Shown here one piece after another: positions 35,312-45,005 of a DNA stretch of 64,000 nt; position 1 is the first letter of the stretch, and each line of letters opens with the position of its first letter. The notes under the pieces were generated by a model. That model saw only the letters and a program-made list of their open reading frames with translations. It ran no database searches and was not told the DNA's origin. Source of the stretch: Paraburkholderia silviterrae (GTDB lineage: Bacteria; Pseudomonadota; Gammaproteobacteria; Burkholderiales; Burkholderiaceae); assembly GCF_004353915.1 (NCBI RefSeq), contig NZ_SMRP01000003.1, positions 434,001-498,000 on the forward strand, in the 5' to 3' direction. The position numbers and the translations under genes are program-made.

Positions 35312-37915
35312 ATGGATCAATTCGCCAAAGAGACTCTGCCTATCTCCCTCGAGGAGGAAATGCGCCGCTCGTATCTCGATTACGCGATGAGCGTGATCGT
35401 CGGACGGGCGCTTCCGGATGTGCGTGACGGCCTGAAGCCAGTGCACCGGCGCGTGCTCTACGCGATGCACGAGTTGAACAACGACTGGAACCGCGCCTAC
35501 AAGAAGTCGGCGCGTATCGTCGGCGACGTGATCGGTAAATACCACCCGCACGGCGACACCGCTGTATACGACACCATCGTCCGGATGGCGCAGGACTTCT
35601 CGCTGCGCTACATGCTGGTCGACGGCCAGGGCAACTTCGGCTCGATCGACGGCGACAACGCCGCGGCCATGCGTTACACCGAAATCCGCATGGCGAAGAT
35701 TGGCCACGAGTTGCTCGCCGACATCGACAAGGAAACCGTCGACTTCGGGCCGAACTACGACGGCAGCGAAAGCGAGCCGCAGATCCTGCCCGCGCGCATC
35801 CCGAACCTGCTCATCAACGGTTCGTCGGGCATCGCGGTCGGCATGGCCACGAATATTCCGCCGCACAATCTCAACGAAGTGGTCGACGCTTGCCAGCACC
35901 TGCTGAGGAATCCGCAGGCCACCATCGATGAGTTGATCGAGATCATTCCGGCGCCGGATTTCCCGACCGCCGGCATCATCTATGGCGTCGCCGGCGTGCG
36001 CGACGGCTATCGCACCGGGCGCGGCCGCGTCGTGATGCGCGCGGCCACGCACTTCGAGGAGATCGATCGCGGCCAGCGCATGGCGATCATCGTCGACGAG
36101 CTGCCGTATCAGGTGAACAAGCGCTCGTTGCTGGAGCGCATCGCCGAGCTCGTCAACGAGAAGAAGCTCGAAGGCATTTCTGACATTCGCGATGAGTCCG
36201 ACAAGAGCGGCATGCGTGTCGTGATCGAACTCAAGCGCGGCGAAGTGCCGGAAGTCATCCTCAACAATCTTTATAAGGCGACGCAGCTTCAGGACACGTT
36301 CGGCATGAACATGGTCGCGCTGGTGGACAACCAGCCGAAGCTGCTGAACCTGAAGGAAATGCTCGAGCATTTCCTGTCGCACCGCCGCGAAGTGCTCACG
36401 CGGCGCACGGTATACGAACTGCGCAAGGCGCGCGAACGCGGCCACGTGCTCGAAGGCCTCGCGGTCGCGCTCGCGAACATCGACGACTTTATCGCCATCA
36501 TCAAGGCCGCGCCCACGCCGCCGATCGCGAAGCAGGAGTTGATGAACCGTCCGTGGGATTCGTCGCTCGTGCGCGAGATGCTCACGCGTGCGGAGCAGGA
36601 AAACGCCTCCGCCGGCGGCCGCGAAGCGTATCGTCCGGAAGGTCTGAACCCGCAATACGGCATGCAGGCAGACGGCCTCTATCGTCTGTCCGATACGCAG
36701 GCGCAGGAAATCCTGCAAATGCGTCTGCAGCGCCTGACGGGGCTGGAGCAGGACAAGATCATTGGCGAGTACCGCGAAGTCATGGCGCAAATCGCCGACC
36801 TGCTCGACATCCTTGCGCGCCCCGAGCGCGTAACGGTCATGATCTCCGACGAACTCACCTCGATCAAGAGCGAATTCGGCGATGCCCGCCGCTCGAAGAT
36901 CGAGATGAACGCGACCGAGCTGAACACCGAAGATCTGATCACGCCGCAGGACATGGTGGTGACCATGTCGCACTCGGGTTACGTGAAATCGCAGCCGTTG
37001 TCCGAATATCGCGCCCAGAAGCGCGGAGGTCGCGGCAAGCAGGCGACGTCGATGAAGGAAGACGACTGGATCGACACGCTCTTCATCGCCAACACGCACG
37101 ACCACATTCTCTGCTTCTCGAACCGGGGCCGTGTGTACTGGGTCAAGGTCTATGAAGTGCCGCAGGGTTCGCGCAACTCGCGCGGCCGTCCGATCGTCAA
37201 CATGTTCCCGCTCCAGGACGGCGAGAAAATCAACGTCGTGCTGCCGGTGAAGGAGTTCTCGGCGGACAAGTTCGTGTTTATGGCGACAGCCCTCGGTACG
37301 GTCAAGAAGACGCCTCTCGAAGCATTCAGCCGCCCGTTGCGCAAGGGTATTATTGCGGTCGGTCTTGACGACGGCGACTATCTGATCGGCGCGGCCATCA
37401 CGGACGGCGAGCATGACGTGATGCTGTTCTCGGACGCGGGCAAAGCGGTGCGCTTCGACGAAAACGATGTGCGCCCGATGGGCCGCGAAGCGCGCGGCGT
37501 GCGCGGCATGCAGCTCGAAGACGGCCAGCAGGTCATCGCGCTGCTCGTGGCAGGCGACGAGCAGCAGTCGGTGCTCACCGCAACGGAGAACGGCTACGGC
37601 AAGCGCACGCCGATCACCGAGTACACGCGCCACGGCCGCGGCACGAAGGGCATGATCGCGATCCAGACCTCGGAGCGCAACGGCAAGGTGGTGGCGGCAA
37701 CGCTCGTCGACTCCGAAGCCCAGATCATGCTGATCACGACCACGGGTGTGCTGATCCGCACGCGTGTCTCGGAGATCCGCGAAATGGGCCGTGCAACGCA
37801 AGGTGTTACACTCATCAGCCTCGACGAAGGCACGAAGCTTTCGGGTCTGCAGCAGGTCGCGGAGGCCGATGCCGAAGGCGATATCGCCGAAGGTGAGGGT
37901 GAAAGCGAAGAGTAA
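35312..37915 (+). CDS. gyrA: DNA gyrase subunit A
   Basis: 867 residues. This is the breakage-reunion subunit of gyrase, with catalytic tyrosine Y122 in AMRYTEIRM, the quinolone region [10 protein letters not shown] (T83, D87), the GyrA box region QKRGGRGKQ and six C-terminal beta-pinwheel repeats. It ends in an acidic tail ([17 protein letters not shown]). The start [16 protein letters not shown] aligns with homologues; no good ribosome site is visible. Thr at position 83 is the normal residue in Burkholderia, so no quinolone-resistance change is seen at 83 or 87. Confidence 0.98.
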   Translation: MDQFAKETLPISLEEEMRRSYLDYAMSVIVGRALPDVRDGLKPVHRRVLYAMHELNNDWNRAYKKSARIVGDVIGKYHPHGDTAVYDTIVRMAQDFSLRYMLVDGQGNFGSIDGDNAAAMRYTEIRMAKIGHELLADIDKETVDFGPNYDGSESEPQILPARIPNLLINGSSGIAVGMATNIPPHNLNEVVDACQHLLRNPQATIDELIEIIPAPDFPTAGIIYGVAGVRDGYRTGRGRVVMRAATHFEEIDRGQRMAIIVDELPYQVNKRSLLERIAELVNEKKLEGISDIRDESDKSGMRVVIELKRGEVPEVILNNLYKATQLQDTFGMNMVALVDNQPKLLNLKEMLEHFLSHRREVLTRRTVYELRKARERGHVLEGLAVALANIDDFIAIIKAAPTPPIAKQELMNRPWDSSLVREMLTRAEQENASAGGREAYRPEGLNPQYGMQADGLYRLSDTQAQEILQMRLQRLTGLEQDKIIGEYREVMAQIADLLDILARPERVTVMISDELTSIKSEFGDARRSKIEMNATELNTEDLITPQDMVVTMSHSGYVKSQPLSEYRAQKRGGRGKQATSMKEDDWIDTLFIANTHDHILCFSNRGRVYWVKVYEVPQGSRNSRGRPIVNMFPLQDGEKINVVLPVKEFSADKFVFMATALGTVKKTPLEAFSRPLRKGIIAVGLDDGDYLIGAAITDGEHDVMLFSDAGKAVRFDENDVRPMGREARGVRGMQLEDGQQVIALLVAGDEQQSVLTATENGYGKRTPITEYTRHGRGTKGMIAIQTSERNGKVVAATLVDSEAQIMLITTTGVLIRTRVSEIREMGRATQGVTLISLDEGTKLSGLQQVAEADAEGDIAEGEGESEE

Positions 37916-38120
37916 TCTTCGCGCGCAGGTTGATGTGGCCCGGCGGCCCGCGTGAGCGGGCCGCTTCGTGTCAGGAATGCCGTAGGCGATTCGAGTGGCC
38001 AACGGTGCTGAATGGTGCCGGGCGGATCGTTGGATCGGGCGGCGCGGGCGCGCAAGGCGCACCCCGGAGCGCCCCACGGTTCGCGCGGCAGGCAGTTCGA
38101 TTATTTTCTCAGAGGGAGTA

Positions 38121-38735
38121 ATGATGCAAAAACGATTCAAGCAGGTAATGTTGCTGGCCGCTCTCGTGCCGACGTTCGCAATGGCTCAGGCGCTTCAGAA
38201 CCAGGCGCCCGCCACGGCGCCGGCCCCGGCTGCTGCCGCAGCACCGATCGATTCGGCCAAGCAGGCCGCGATCAAGGACCTGCTGGACGCGATCGATGCG
38301 CAGAAGCTCGTCGGCGCAATCGGCAACAGCGCGCAAATGCAGGCGAAGCAACTCGTCCCGGCGATCCTGTCGGACGCGCTGTCGGAAAACAAGACGATGA
38401 CGGACAAGCAAAAGCAAGCTTCCGTCCCGACGCTGCAAAAGAACGCCGTGCCGAAGCTGGTTGACTCGGCAGGCCAGGTCTTCACGACCCCCAGTTTCCA
38501 GCAAGACGCGATGCAGGCTCAGTACGACGCCTATGCGAAGTACTACAGCACGCAGGAAATCAAGGACCTGACCACGTTCTACCGCAGCCCGACCGGCCGC
38601 AAGTTCATCCAGGTTCAAGACCAGGTGGGCCGCGACGTCGTCAATGGCCTGATGCAGAAGTACATGCCGCAGTCGATCAAGGCTACGCGCGACCAGGCCG
38701 ACAAGGAAGTCGCTTCGGTCAAGCCGGGCAAGTAA
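38121..38735 (+). CDS. DUF2059-family exported protein
   Basis: 204 residues with a signal peptide (MMQKRFKQVMLLAALVPTFAMAQA), a short Ala/Pro linker and a helical DUF2059 domain with AIKDLLDAIDAQKLVGAIG, DAYAKYYSTQEIKDLTTFYRSPTGRKF and QVGRDVVNGLM. The domain is of unknown function and periplasmic. GAGGGAG gives a strong ribosome site 3 nt before the ATG pair; either ATG may be used. It sits 205 bp after gyrA and is often linked to gyrA-serC in this group. Confidence 0.9.
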   Translation: MMQKRFKQVMLLAALVPTFAMAQALQNQAPATAPAPAAAAAPIDSAKQAAIKDLLDAIDAQKLVGAIGNSAQMQAKQLVPAILSDALSENKTMTDKQKQASVPTLQKNAVPKLVDSAGQVFTTPSFQQDAMQAQYDAYAKYYSTQEIKDLTTFYRSPTGRKFIQVQDQVGRDVVNGLMQKYMPQSIKATRDQADKEVASVKPGK

Positions 38736-38855
38736 GCATCGTCCGCAGCGCCTCGTTCAGCCCGTTCTTTCGCGCGCCTGGCGGCGCATAATGACGGGCC
38801 AGATCGGGGTGCATCGCCCGGGAGGCCCGCGTTGGCGGGTTCCCGGCGAGAATGC

Positions 38856-38901
38856 GATAATGGCCGTTTGTGCGATAAGCACAAGCGGCCATTATCTTTT
38901 T
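38856..38901 (+). terminator. 18-bp hairpin with T tract before serC
   Basis: GATAATGGCCGTTTGTGC (38856-38873) and GCACAAGCGGCCATTATC (38879-38896) pair with one mismatch over the loop GATAA, then TTTTT. It ends only 50 nt before the serC ATG. It either ends the DUF2059 transcript or attenuates readthrough into serC. Confidence 0.75.
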
Positions 38902-38951
38902 CCGGCGCATCCGGCTTGTTGCCGTAGCGCCTGCCTCGGGAATCCCTTTAG

Positions 38952-40034
38952 ATGCGCGTCTTCAACTTCTCCGCCGGACCGGCAGCATTGCCCGAAGAGG
39001 TGCTCCGCCAGGCCGCCGACGAAATGCTCGACTGGCACGGCAGCGGCATGGGCGTGATGGAAATGAGCCATCGCGGCCCGGAGTTCATGCAGATCCACAG
39101 CGAGGCGCTGCTCGATCTGCGCGAGCTGATGCAGGTGCCGGCGAGCCACCAGATCCTGTTCCTGCAGGGCGGCGGCATCGGCGAGAACGCGATCGTGCCG
39201 TTGAACCTGTTCGGCACGAAGCCGCGCGCCGACTTCGTGATCACGGGTTCGTGGTCGCAGAAGTCGCAAAAGGAAGCGCTCAAATACGGCGCGGCGCATA
39301 TCGCCGCGACGGGCCGCACCGAAGCGGGCTTCACGCATTCGCCGGCGAGAAGCGAGTGGAAGCTCTCCGACGACCCCGCCTATGTGCACCTGTGCACGAA
39401 CGAGACGATCGACGGCGTCGAGACCTTCGAGATTCCCGACCTGGGCGACATCCCGCTCGTGGCCGACGCCTCGTCGCACATCCTCTCGCGCCCGATGGAC
39501 ATCGCCAAATACGGCGTGCTGTATGGCGGCGCGCAGAAGAACATCGGCATGGCGGGCGTGACGGTCGTGATCGTGCGCGAAGACCTGCTCGACCGCGCGA
39601 TGGCCCTTTGCCCGTCGGCGTTCGAGTGGAAGACGGTTGCCGCGAACAACTCCATGTACAACACGCCGCCCACCTATGCGATCTATATCGCGGGGCTCGT
39701 GTTCAAGTGGCTCAAGCGCCAGGGCGGCCTCACGGCCATCGAGGCGCGCAATATCGAAAAAGCGCAGTTGCTCTACGACACGATCGACGCGGGCAGCTTC
39801 TATATCAACAAGGTGGAGCGCCGCGCGCGCTCGCGGATGAACGTACCGTTCTTCCTCGCCGACGAGACACGTAACGATGATTTCCTGGCCGGCGCGAAGG
39901 CGCGCGGGCTTCTGCAGCTGAAGGGCCACAAGTCCGTCGGCGGCATGCGGGCGTCGATTTACAACGCGGTGCCGCTCGAAGCAGTGCAGGCACTGGTCGA
40001 GTACATGAAGGAATTCGAGGCGAAGCACGCCTGA
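38952..40034 (+). CDS. serC: phosphoserine aminotransferase
   Basis: A 360-residue class V PLP enzyme that transaminates 3-phosphohydroxypyruvate in serine synthesis and also acts in pyridoxal-phosphate synthesis. It begins [18 protein letters not shown]. The PLP lysine is K196 in [12 protein letters not shown], and SHRGPEF and the C-terminal [16 protein letters not shown] are conserved. It is the first structural gene of the aromatic supraoperon. No strong ribosome site is seen. Confidence 0.97.
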   Translation: MRVFNFSAGPAALPEEVLRQAADEMLDWHGSGMGVMEMSHRGPEFMQIHSEALLDLRELMQVPASHQILFLQGGGIGENAIVPLNLFGTKPRADFVITGSWSQKSQKEALKYGAAHIAATGRTEAGFTHSPARSEWKLSDDPAYVHLCTNETIDGVETFEIPDLGDIPLVADASSHILSRPMDIAKYGVLYGGAQKNIGMAGVTVVIVREDLLDRAMALCPSAFEWKTVAANNSMYNTPPTYAIYIAGLVFKWLKRQGGLTAIEARNIEKAQLLYDTIDAGSFYINKVERRARSRMNVPFFLADETRNDDFLAGAKARGLLQLKGHKSVGGMRASIYNAVPLEAVQALVEYMKEFEAKHA

Positions 40035-40074
40035 CGAGGCCTCCTGCCTTAAGTCGAGCGCGCAGCGCGCGTGC

Positions 40075-40105
40075 CGGCCCGGACGCATCCTGCGTTCCCG
40101 GGCCG
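40075..40105 (+). other. GC-rich hairpin between serC and pheA
   Basis: CGGCCCGGACGCA (40075-40087) pairs with TGCGTTCCCGGGCCG (40091-40105) with a one-base bulge and a 3-nt loop. There is no T tract, so it is probably an mRNA-stabilising or processing element, not a terminator. Confidence 0.5.
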
Positions 40106-40138
40106 TGTGCATCTCCTTTCAGATTGCCGGTTTCACGC

Positions 40139-41221
40139 ATGGACGACGAACTCAACACACAACTCAAGCCGCTGCGCGAGCGCATCGACGCGATCGATGC
40201 CCAGCTCATTGCGCTCCTGAACCAGCGCGCGGCGGTCGCGCTCGAAGTGGGCGAGGTCAAGAAGCATTTCAACGCACCCGTGTTTCGCCCGGAGCGCGAG
40301 CTTCAGGTGATCGAGCGCCTGCAGAACCTGAGCGCAGGCCCGCTCGGCAACGACCATATCAGCGCGATCTGGCGCGAGATCATGGCCGCGAGCCGCTCGC
40401 TCGAAAAGACGATCTCGGTCGCGTTCCTCGGACCGGTCGGCACCTATAGCGAGCAGGCGATGTACGGGTACTTCGGTCAGTCGATCGAGGGCCTCGCATG
40501 TCCGTCCATCGACGAAGTGTTCCGCGCGGTCGAGGCGGGCGCCGCCGAGTTCGGCGTCGTGCCGGTCGAAAATTCGGCCGAAGGCGCGGTGTCGCGCTCG
40601 CTCGACCTGTTCCTGCAGACGCAGCTCGTGATCGGCGGCGAAATCGCGCTGCCGATCCAGCACAACCTGATGACGCAAAGCGGCACGCTCGACGGCGTGA
40701 AGCGCGTATGCGCGCACCCGCAGGCGATTGCGCAATGCCAGCGCTGGCTCTCGGCCAACGCGCCGCAACTCGAGCGCCACGCCGTTTCGAGCAACGCCGA
40801 GGCCGCGCGCCTCGCGGCGCAAGACCCGACGATCGCGGCCATTGCCGGCGAGAGCGCGGCCACGCACTATGGCCTGTTGATCGCCAATGCGCTGATCCAG
40901 GACGACCCGCATAACCGCACGCGCTTCGTGATGATCGGCAAGCAGCCGGCGGGCGTTTCGGGTCACGACCAGACTTCGATGATCGTCTCGGTGAAGAACG
41001 AGCCGGGCGCAGTCTACAAGCTGCTCGAGCCGCTCGCGCGCCACGGCGTGTCGATGACGCGTTTCGAGTCGCGTCCGGCACGCGTTGGCACGTGGGAGTA
41101 CTACTTCTACATCGACTTCGAAGGCCATCGCGACGATCCGGCCGTGGCTGCCGCGCTCGAAGAGTTGGGCAAGAAGGCTGCGTACCTGAAGATTCTCGGT
41201 TCGTATCCGCGCGCGCGCTGA
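40139..41221 (+). CDS. pheA: bifunctional chorismate mutase/prephenate dehydratase
   Basis: 360 residues. The AroQ-type chorismate mutase domain (residues 1-90) has LKPLRERIDAIDAQLIALLNQRA and VFRPERE. Prephenate dehydratase (about 95-270) has VAFLGPVGTYSEQA, GVVPVENSAEGAV and the Thr-containing HNRTRFVMIG. The C-terminal ACT domain (about 275-350) has KNEPGAVYKLLEPLARHGVSM and the phenylalanine-binding ESRP. It makes phenylpyruvate and is feedback-inhibited by phenylalanine. The start MDDELNTQ is preferred over the ATG at 40124. Confidence 0.97.
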   Translation: MDDELNTQLKPLRERIDAIDAQLIALLNQRAAVALEVGEVKKHFNAPVFRPERELQVIERLQNLSAGPLGNDHISAIWREIMAASRSLEKTISVAFLGPVGTYSEQAMYGYFGQSIEGLACPSIDEVFRAVEAGAAEFGVVPVENSAEGAVSRSLDLFLQTQLVIGGEIALPIQHNLMTQSGTLDGVKRVCAHPQAIAQCQRWLSANAPQLERHAVSSNAEAARLAAQDPTIAAIAGESAATHYGLLIANALIQDDPHNRTRFVMIGKQPAGVSGHDQTSMIVSVKNEPGAVYKLLEPLARHGVSMTRFESRPARVGTWEYYFYIDFEGHRDDPAVAAALEELGKKAAYLKILGSYPRAR

Positions 41222-41365
41222 ACACGGCGTATCCATTTTCGCCGCTGTCGTTGCGCATTTGCTTCGCGCTTTTCCTTCGCTTTCGCATTTGCGTCGAGCC
41301 TCACGGCCGCGCGGCGGGAGAGGCGAGCAAGTTTCCTGCACGGGGCAGCACGCCGTGCTCTGGCC

Positions 41366-41469
41366 CGACAGCTTTGCATGGGACCAAAGTAAGCGCTCTG
41401 CATGGGCCCGGAGTCAGTGCTAAAGCACGAACCCCGGCCGACAGCTGAAGCGCTCATTCTGGTCGACAG
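41366..41469 (+). repeat. short interspersed quasi-repeats before hisC
   Basis: In the 259-bp pheA-hisC gap several words recur. CGACAG occurs at 41366, 41439 and 41464, TGCATGGG at 41375 and 41399, and AAGCGCTC at 41391 and 41448. The arrangement looks like a degenerate, partly duplicated element. No clear promoter or terminator is visible here. Confidence 0.5.
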
Positions 41470-41480
41470 GAGAGACAGGC

Positions 41481-42605
41481 ATGACCACGCAATTCGGCCC
41501 TTCGTATGTGCGCGCGATCGCACCGTATGTCGCCGGCAAGCCGATTTCCGAAGTTGCCCGCGAGTTCGGCCTTGACGAGGCGCGCATCGTCAAGCTTGCG
41601 TCGAACGAGAATCCGCTCGGCATGCCCGAGTCGGCGCAGCGCGCCATCGCTCAGGCGGCAAGCGAGCTGGGCCGCTATCCGGATTCGAACGCATTCGAGT
41701 TGAAGGCCGCGCTCGCTGCGCGCTACGACGTGCCGCCCGAGTGGATCACGCTGGGCAACGGCAGCAACGACATCCTCGAAATGGCGGCGCATGCGTGCGT
41801 CGAGCGCGGCCAGTCGATCGTCTATTCGCAGTACTCGTTCGCGGTCTACGCGCTCGCTACCCAGGGGCTCGGCGCGCGCCATCTCGTGACGCCGGCCGTG
41901 AAGTACGGCCACGATCTGGACGCGATGCTCGCCGCGATCGCCGACGACACGCGCTTGATCTTCGTTGCGAATCCGAACAATCCGACGGGCACGTTCATCG
42001 ACGGCGCCGCGCTCGAGGCGTTCATCGCGAAGGTGCCGCGCCACGTGGTCGTGGTGCTCGACGAGGCCTACACCGAGTATCTCGCGGCGGACAAGCGCTA
42101 CGACTCGATCGCGTGGGTACGCCGCTATCCGAACCTGCTCGTCTCGCGCACCTTCTCGAAGGCGTACGGGCTGGCGGGCCTGCGCATCGGCTTCGCGATC
42201 GCGCAGCCCGAGCTGACCGATCTGCTCAACCGTCTGCGGCAGCCCTTCAACGTGAGCACGCTCGCGCAAGCCGCGGCGATTGCCGCGCTCGGCGACACCG
42301 CCTTTCTCGAGAAGAGCGCGGAGCTGAATGCAGCAGGCTATCGCACGCTCACCGCCGCGTTCGAGCGCATGGGCCTCGAATATGTGCCGTCGGATGGCAA
42401 TTTCGTGCTCGTGCGCGTAGCGAAGGACGACAAAGCGGACGACGCGGCTGGCGAGCGCGTCAATCTCGAGTTGCTCAAGCAGGGCGTGATCGTGCGTCCG
42501 GTCGGCGGCTATGGCTTGCCGCAGTGGCTGCGTGTGACCATCGGCCTGCCCGCGGAGAACGCGGCGTTCCTCGCAGCGCTCGAACGCGCGCTCGCTGCCG
42601 CATGA
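41481..42605 (+). CDS. hisC: histidinol-phosphate/aromatic aminotransferase
   Basis: A 374-residue class I/II PLP aminotransferase. VKLASNENPLGMP lies at the N terminus, FVANPNNPTGTFI in the middle, the PLP lysine is K227 in SRTFSKAYGLAGLRIG, and a C-terminal arginine lies in PQWLRVTIG. A GGAGAG ribosome site precedes the ATG. Its place between pheA and tyrA shows it is the supraoperon paralogue (hisC2/hisHb type). This form acts chiefly on phenylpyruvate and 4-hydroxyphenylpyruvate, while the his-operon copy lies elsewhere. The aromatic role is inferred from position. Its stop overlaps tyrA. Confidence 0.92.
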   Translation: MTTQFGPSYVRAIAPYVAGKPISEVAREFGLDEARIVKLASNENPLGMPESAQRAIAQAASELGRYPDSNAFELKAALAARYDVPPEWITLGNGSNDILEMAAHACVERGQSIVYSQYSFAVYALATQGLGARHLVTPAVKYGHDLDAMLAAIADDTRLIFVANPNNPTGTFIDGAALEAFIAKVPRHVVVVLDEAYTEYLAADKRYDSIAWVRRYPNLLVSRTFSKAYGLAGLRIGFAIAQPELTDLLNRLRQPFNVSTLAQAAAIAALGDTAFLEKSAELNAAGYRTLTAAFERMGLEYVPSDGNFVLVRVAKDDKADDAAGERVNLELLKQGVIVRPVGGYGLPQWLRVTIGLPAENAAFLAALERALAAA

Positions 42606-42627
42606 GCGCGCAATTTTTCTTTTTTTC
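42586..42627 (+). terminator. terminator-like hairpin spanning the hisC stop and tyrA start
   Basis: GCGCGCTC (42586-42593) and GAGCGCGC (42604-42611) form an 8-bp GC stem over a 10-nt loop, followed by AATTTTTCTTTTTTT. It has the form of an intrinsic terminator but lies inside the operon, covering the last codons of hisC and the first of tyrA. Ribosomes finishing hisC would prevent it folding, so it may act as a polarity or attenuation device. Confidence 0.6.
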
Positions 42628-43609
42628 CGGTGATGGCGTGAGCGCGTTTTCCTTCAACAAGCTAGTGATTTTCGGCGTCGGCCTGATCGGCGGGTCGCTC
42701 GCGCGCGCTTTGCGCGAGCGCAGTGGTGCCACGGGCCGGGTGATCGGCGTGGGCCGCCGCGCGCACTCGGTGGCGCGCGCGCTCGAACTGGGCGTGATCG
42801 ACGCGGCCGCGACGCTCGACGACGAAGCGGCGCTGGCCGCGGCGCTCGAAGGCGCGGACCTCGTGCTGATCGCGGCGCCTGTCGCGCAGACGCAGGCGCT
42901 GCTCGAGCGCATCGCGCCGCATCTCGAGCCGCAGACCATCGTCACCGACGCCGGCAGCACCAAGGGCGACGTGATCGCCGCCGCGCGCGCGGCGCTGGGG
43001 GCGCGCATTGGCCAGTTCGTGCCGGGGCACCCGATCGCGGGCCGCGAATCGAGCGGCGTCGAGGCGGCGTTGCCGGACCTCTACGTGGGCCGCAATGTCG
43101 TGCTGTGCCCGCTCGAAGAAAACGCGCCCGAGGCGCTCGAGCGCATCGCCGCGATGTGGCGCGCCACGGGCGCGGTGATTGGCCAGATGCCGGCCGCGCA
43201 GCACGATCGCGTATTCGCGTCGGTGAGCCATCTGCCGCACGTGCTCTCGTTTGCGCTCGTCGACCAGATTCTGGCCACGCCCGACGCCGAATTGAAATTC
43301 TCGTTCGCGGCGGGCGGTTTCCGCGACTTCACGCGCATCGCCGCGTCGAGCCCCGAAATGTGGCGCGACGTCTGCCTCGCGAACCGCACCGCGCTGCTGG
43401 CCGAGCTCGACGCCTACACTGATGTGCTGGCGAAACTGCGTGCGGCCATCGATGCGGGCGACGGCGCCGCGCTCGAAACCGTGTTCGCGCGCTCGCGCGC
43501 GGCGCGCGAGGCGTGGCAGGAACGCGGCGGCAAGCGCGCAGGCGGCGCGGCGGCCGGGGGCTCCCCTGGCGCCGGCAATGATCCTGCCGGCGCGGCCCCA
43601 GGCAAGTAG
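42602..43609 (+). CDS. tyrA: prephenate dehydrogenase
   Basis: A 335-residue NAD(P)-dependent enzyme converting prephenate to 4-hydroxyphenylpyruvate. The Rossmann motif KLVIFGVGLIGGSLARAL is followed by TDAGSTKGDV, the conserved histidine segment FVPGHPIAGRESSG, and FASVSHLPHVLSFAL. The first ATG overlaps the hisC stop (ATGA) and would add MSAQFFFFSGDG from a T-rich tract. An in-frame GTG at 42638 (VSAFSFNKL) matches typical family N termini and may be the true start. The C-terminal Gly/Ala tail is low-complexity. Unlike in pseudomonads it is not fused to aroA. Confidence 0.93.
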   Translation: MSAQFFFFSGDGVSAFSFNKLVIFGVGLIGGSLARALRERSGATGRVIGVGRRAHSVARALELGVIDAAATLDDEAALAAALEGADLVLIAAPVAQTQALLERIAPHLEPQTIVTDAGSTKGDVIAAARAALGARIGQFVPGHPIAGRESSGVEAALPDLYVGRNVVLCPLEENAPEALERIAAMWRATGAVIGQMPAAQHDRVFASVSHLPHVLSFALVDQILATPDAELKFSFAAGGFRDFTRIAASSPEMWRDVCLANRTALLAELDAYTDVLAKLRAAIDAGDGAALETVFARSRAAREAWQERGGKRAGGAAAGGSPGAGNDPAGAAPGK

Positions 43610-43672
43610 GCAACAGTCATCCGGCGCGGCGCATTATCCTGAAGCCCGCCGCAGCACCATCAGGACACGCTC

Positions 43673-44977
43673 ATGGAATACCTCGATCTCGGACCGTTCA
43701 CCCGTGCTTCCGGCACGGTCCGCCTGCCTGGCTCGAAGAGCATCTCGAACCGCGTGCTGCTGCTCGCGGCGCTCGCCGAGGGCGAAACGACGATCACGAA
43801 CCTGCTCGACTCCGACGACACGCGCGTGATGCTCGACGCGCTCGCGAAGCTCGGCGTGAAGCTCGCGCGCGAAGGCGACACTTGCGTCGTGCAGGGCACA
43901 CGCGGCGCGTTTACCGCGAAGCAGGCGGACCTGTTCCTCGGTAACGCGGGCACGGCCGTGCGTCCGCTCACGGCGGCGCTCGCGGTCAATGGCGGCGACT
44001 ACCGCATCCATGGCGTGCCGCGCATGCACGAGCGGCCCATCGGCGACCTCGTCGACGGCCTGCGCCAGATCGGCGCGAAGATCGATTACGAGGAGAACGA
44101 GGGCTATCCGCCGCTGCGCATCCGCCCCGCGCAAATCTCGGTCGATGCGCCGATCCGCGTGCGTGGCGACGTGTCGAGCCAGTTCCTCACCGCGCTCCTC
44201 ATGACGCTGCCGCTCGTGCGCGCCCAGGGCGGCGTGAGCGTCGTCGAGGTGGACGGCGAGCTGATCTCGAAGCCCTACATCGAGATCACGATCAAGCTGA
44301 TGGAGCGCTTCGGCGTGAAGGTCGAGCGCCATGACTGGCATCGCTTCGAGGTGCCGGCGGGCGCGCGCTACCAGTCGCCGGGCAAGATCATGGTCGAAGG
44401 CGATGCCTCGTCGGCTTCGTATTTCCTCGCGGCGGGCGCCATCGGTGGCGGTCCGGTGCGCGTGGAAGGCGTGGGCCGCTCGAGCATCCAGGGCGACGTC
44501 GCTTTCGCGGCCGCGCTCATGCGCATGGGCGCGAACGTGACGGTGGCCGACGACTGGATCGAGGTGCGCGGCATCGGCAACGATCACGGCAAGCTCGACC
44601 CCATCGACATGGACTTCAACCTGATCCCCGACGCGGCGATGACCATCGCCGTAGCGGCGCTCTTCGCCGATGGCGCGAGCACGCTGCGCAACATCGCGAG
44701 CTGGCGCGTGAAGGAGACCGACCGCATCGCGGCGATGGCCACCGAATTGCGCAAAGTGGGCGCCGACGTGGAAGAGGGCCCCGATTACCTGGTCGTGCGT
44801 CCGCCGCAAAAGCTCACGCCGAACGCCGCGATCGACACCTACGACGATCACCGCATGGCCATGTGCTTCTCGCTCGTGAGTCTCGGCGGCGTGCCGGTGC
44901 GCATCAACGACCCGAAGTGCGTCGGCAAGACGTTCCCCGATTATTTCGAGCGCTTCCTCGCGCTCGCACAACCATGA
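43673..44977 (+). CDS. aroA: 3-phosphoshikimate 1-carboxyvinyltransferase (EPSP synthase)
   Basis: 434 residues. It joins shikimate 3-phosphate and phosphoenolpyruvate. Visible signatures are [35 protein letters not shown], the arginine-rich [28 protein letters not shown] and [11 protein letters not shown] near the C terminus. The [10 protein letters not shown] segment is the class I, glyphosate-sensitive form. It follows tyrA by 63 bp and precedes cmk by 28 bp. Confidence 0.97.
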   Translation: MEYLDLGPFTRASGTVRLPGSKSISNRVLLLAALAEGETTITNLLDSDDTRVMLDALAKLGVKLAREGDTCVVQGTRGAFTAKQADLFLGNAGTAVRPLTAALAVNGGDYRIHGVPRMHERPIGDLVDGLRQIGAKIDYEENEGYPPLRIRPAQISVDAPIRVRGDVSSQFLTALLMTLPLVRAQGGVSVVEVDGELISKPYIEITIKLMERFGVKVERHDWHRFEVPAGARYQSPGKIMVEGDASSASYFLAAGAIGGGPVRVEGVGRSSIQGDVAFAAALMRMGANVTVADDWIEVRGIGNDHGKLDPIDMDFNLIPDAAMTIAVAALFADGASTLRNIASWRVKETDRIAAMATELRKVGADVEEGPDYLVVRPPQKLTPNAAIDTYDDHRMAMCFSLVSLGGVPVRINDPKCVGKTFPDYFERFLALAQP

Positions 44978-45005
44978 TTGCTCCGCAGCCGAATCCCTTT
45001 GCCGC

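Noticed and set aside
35546..35572. Thr at GyrA position 83 as a quinolone-resistance change
   Set aside because: Thr83 is the wild-type residue in Burkholderia; resistance is usually Thr83Ile. D87 is intact.
35132..38140. Very long open frame antisense to gyrA
   Set aside because: It is a shadow of gyrA caused by high G+C third positions. The translation is Arg/His/Asp-rich with no family, while gyrA is unmistakable.
41741..42601. N-terminal extension of tyrA running through hisC
   Set aside because: The upstream part is an out-of-frame reading of hisC. TyrA homology starts only at the Rossmann motif after 42640.
42612..42627. Programmed frameshift or phase-variable T tract at tyrA
   Set aside because: The runs are T5 and T7 only, broken by a C. 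A GTG start downstream would make the tract noncoding, so I list it as a terminator-like element instead.
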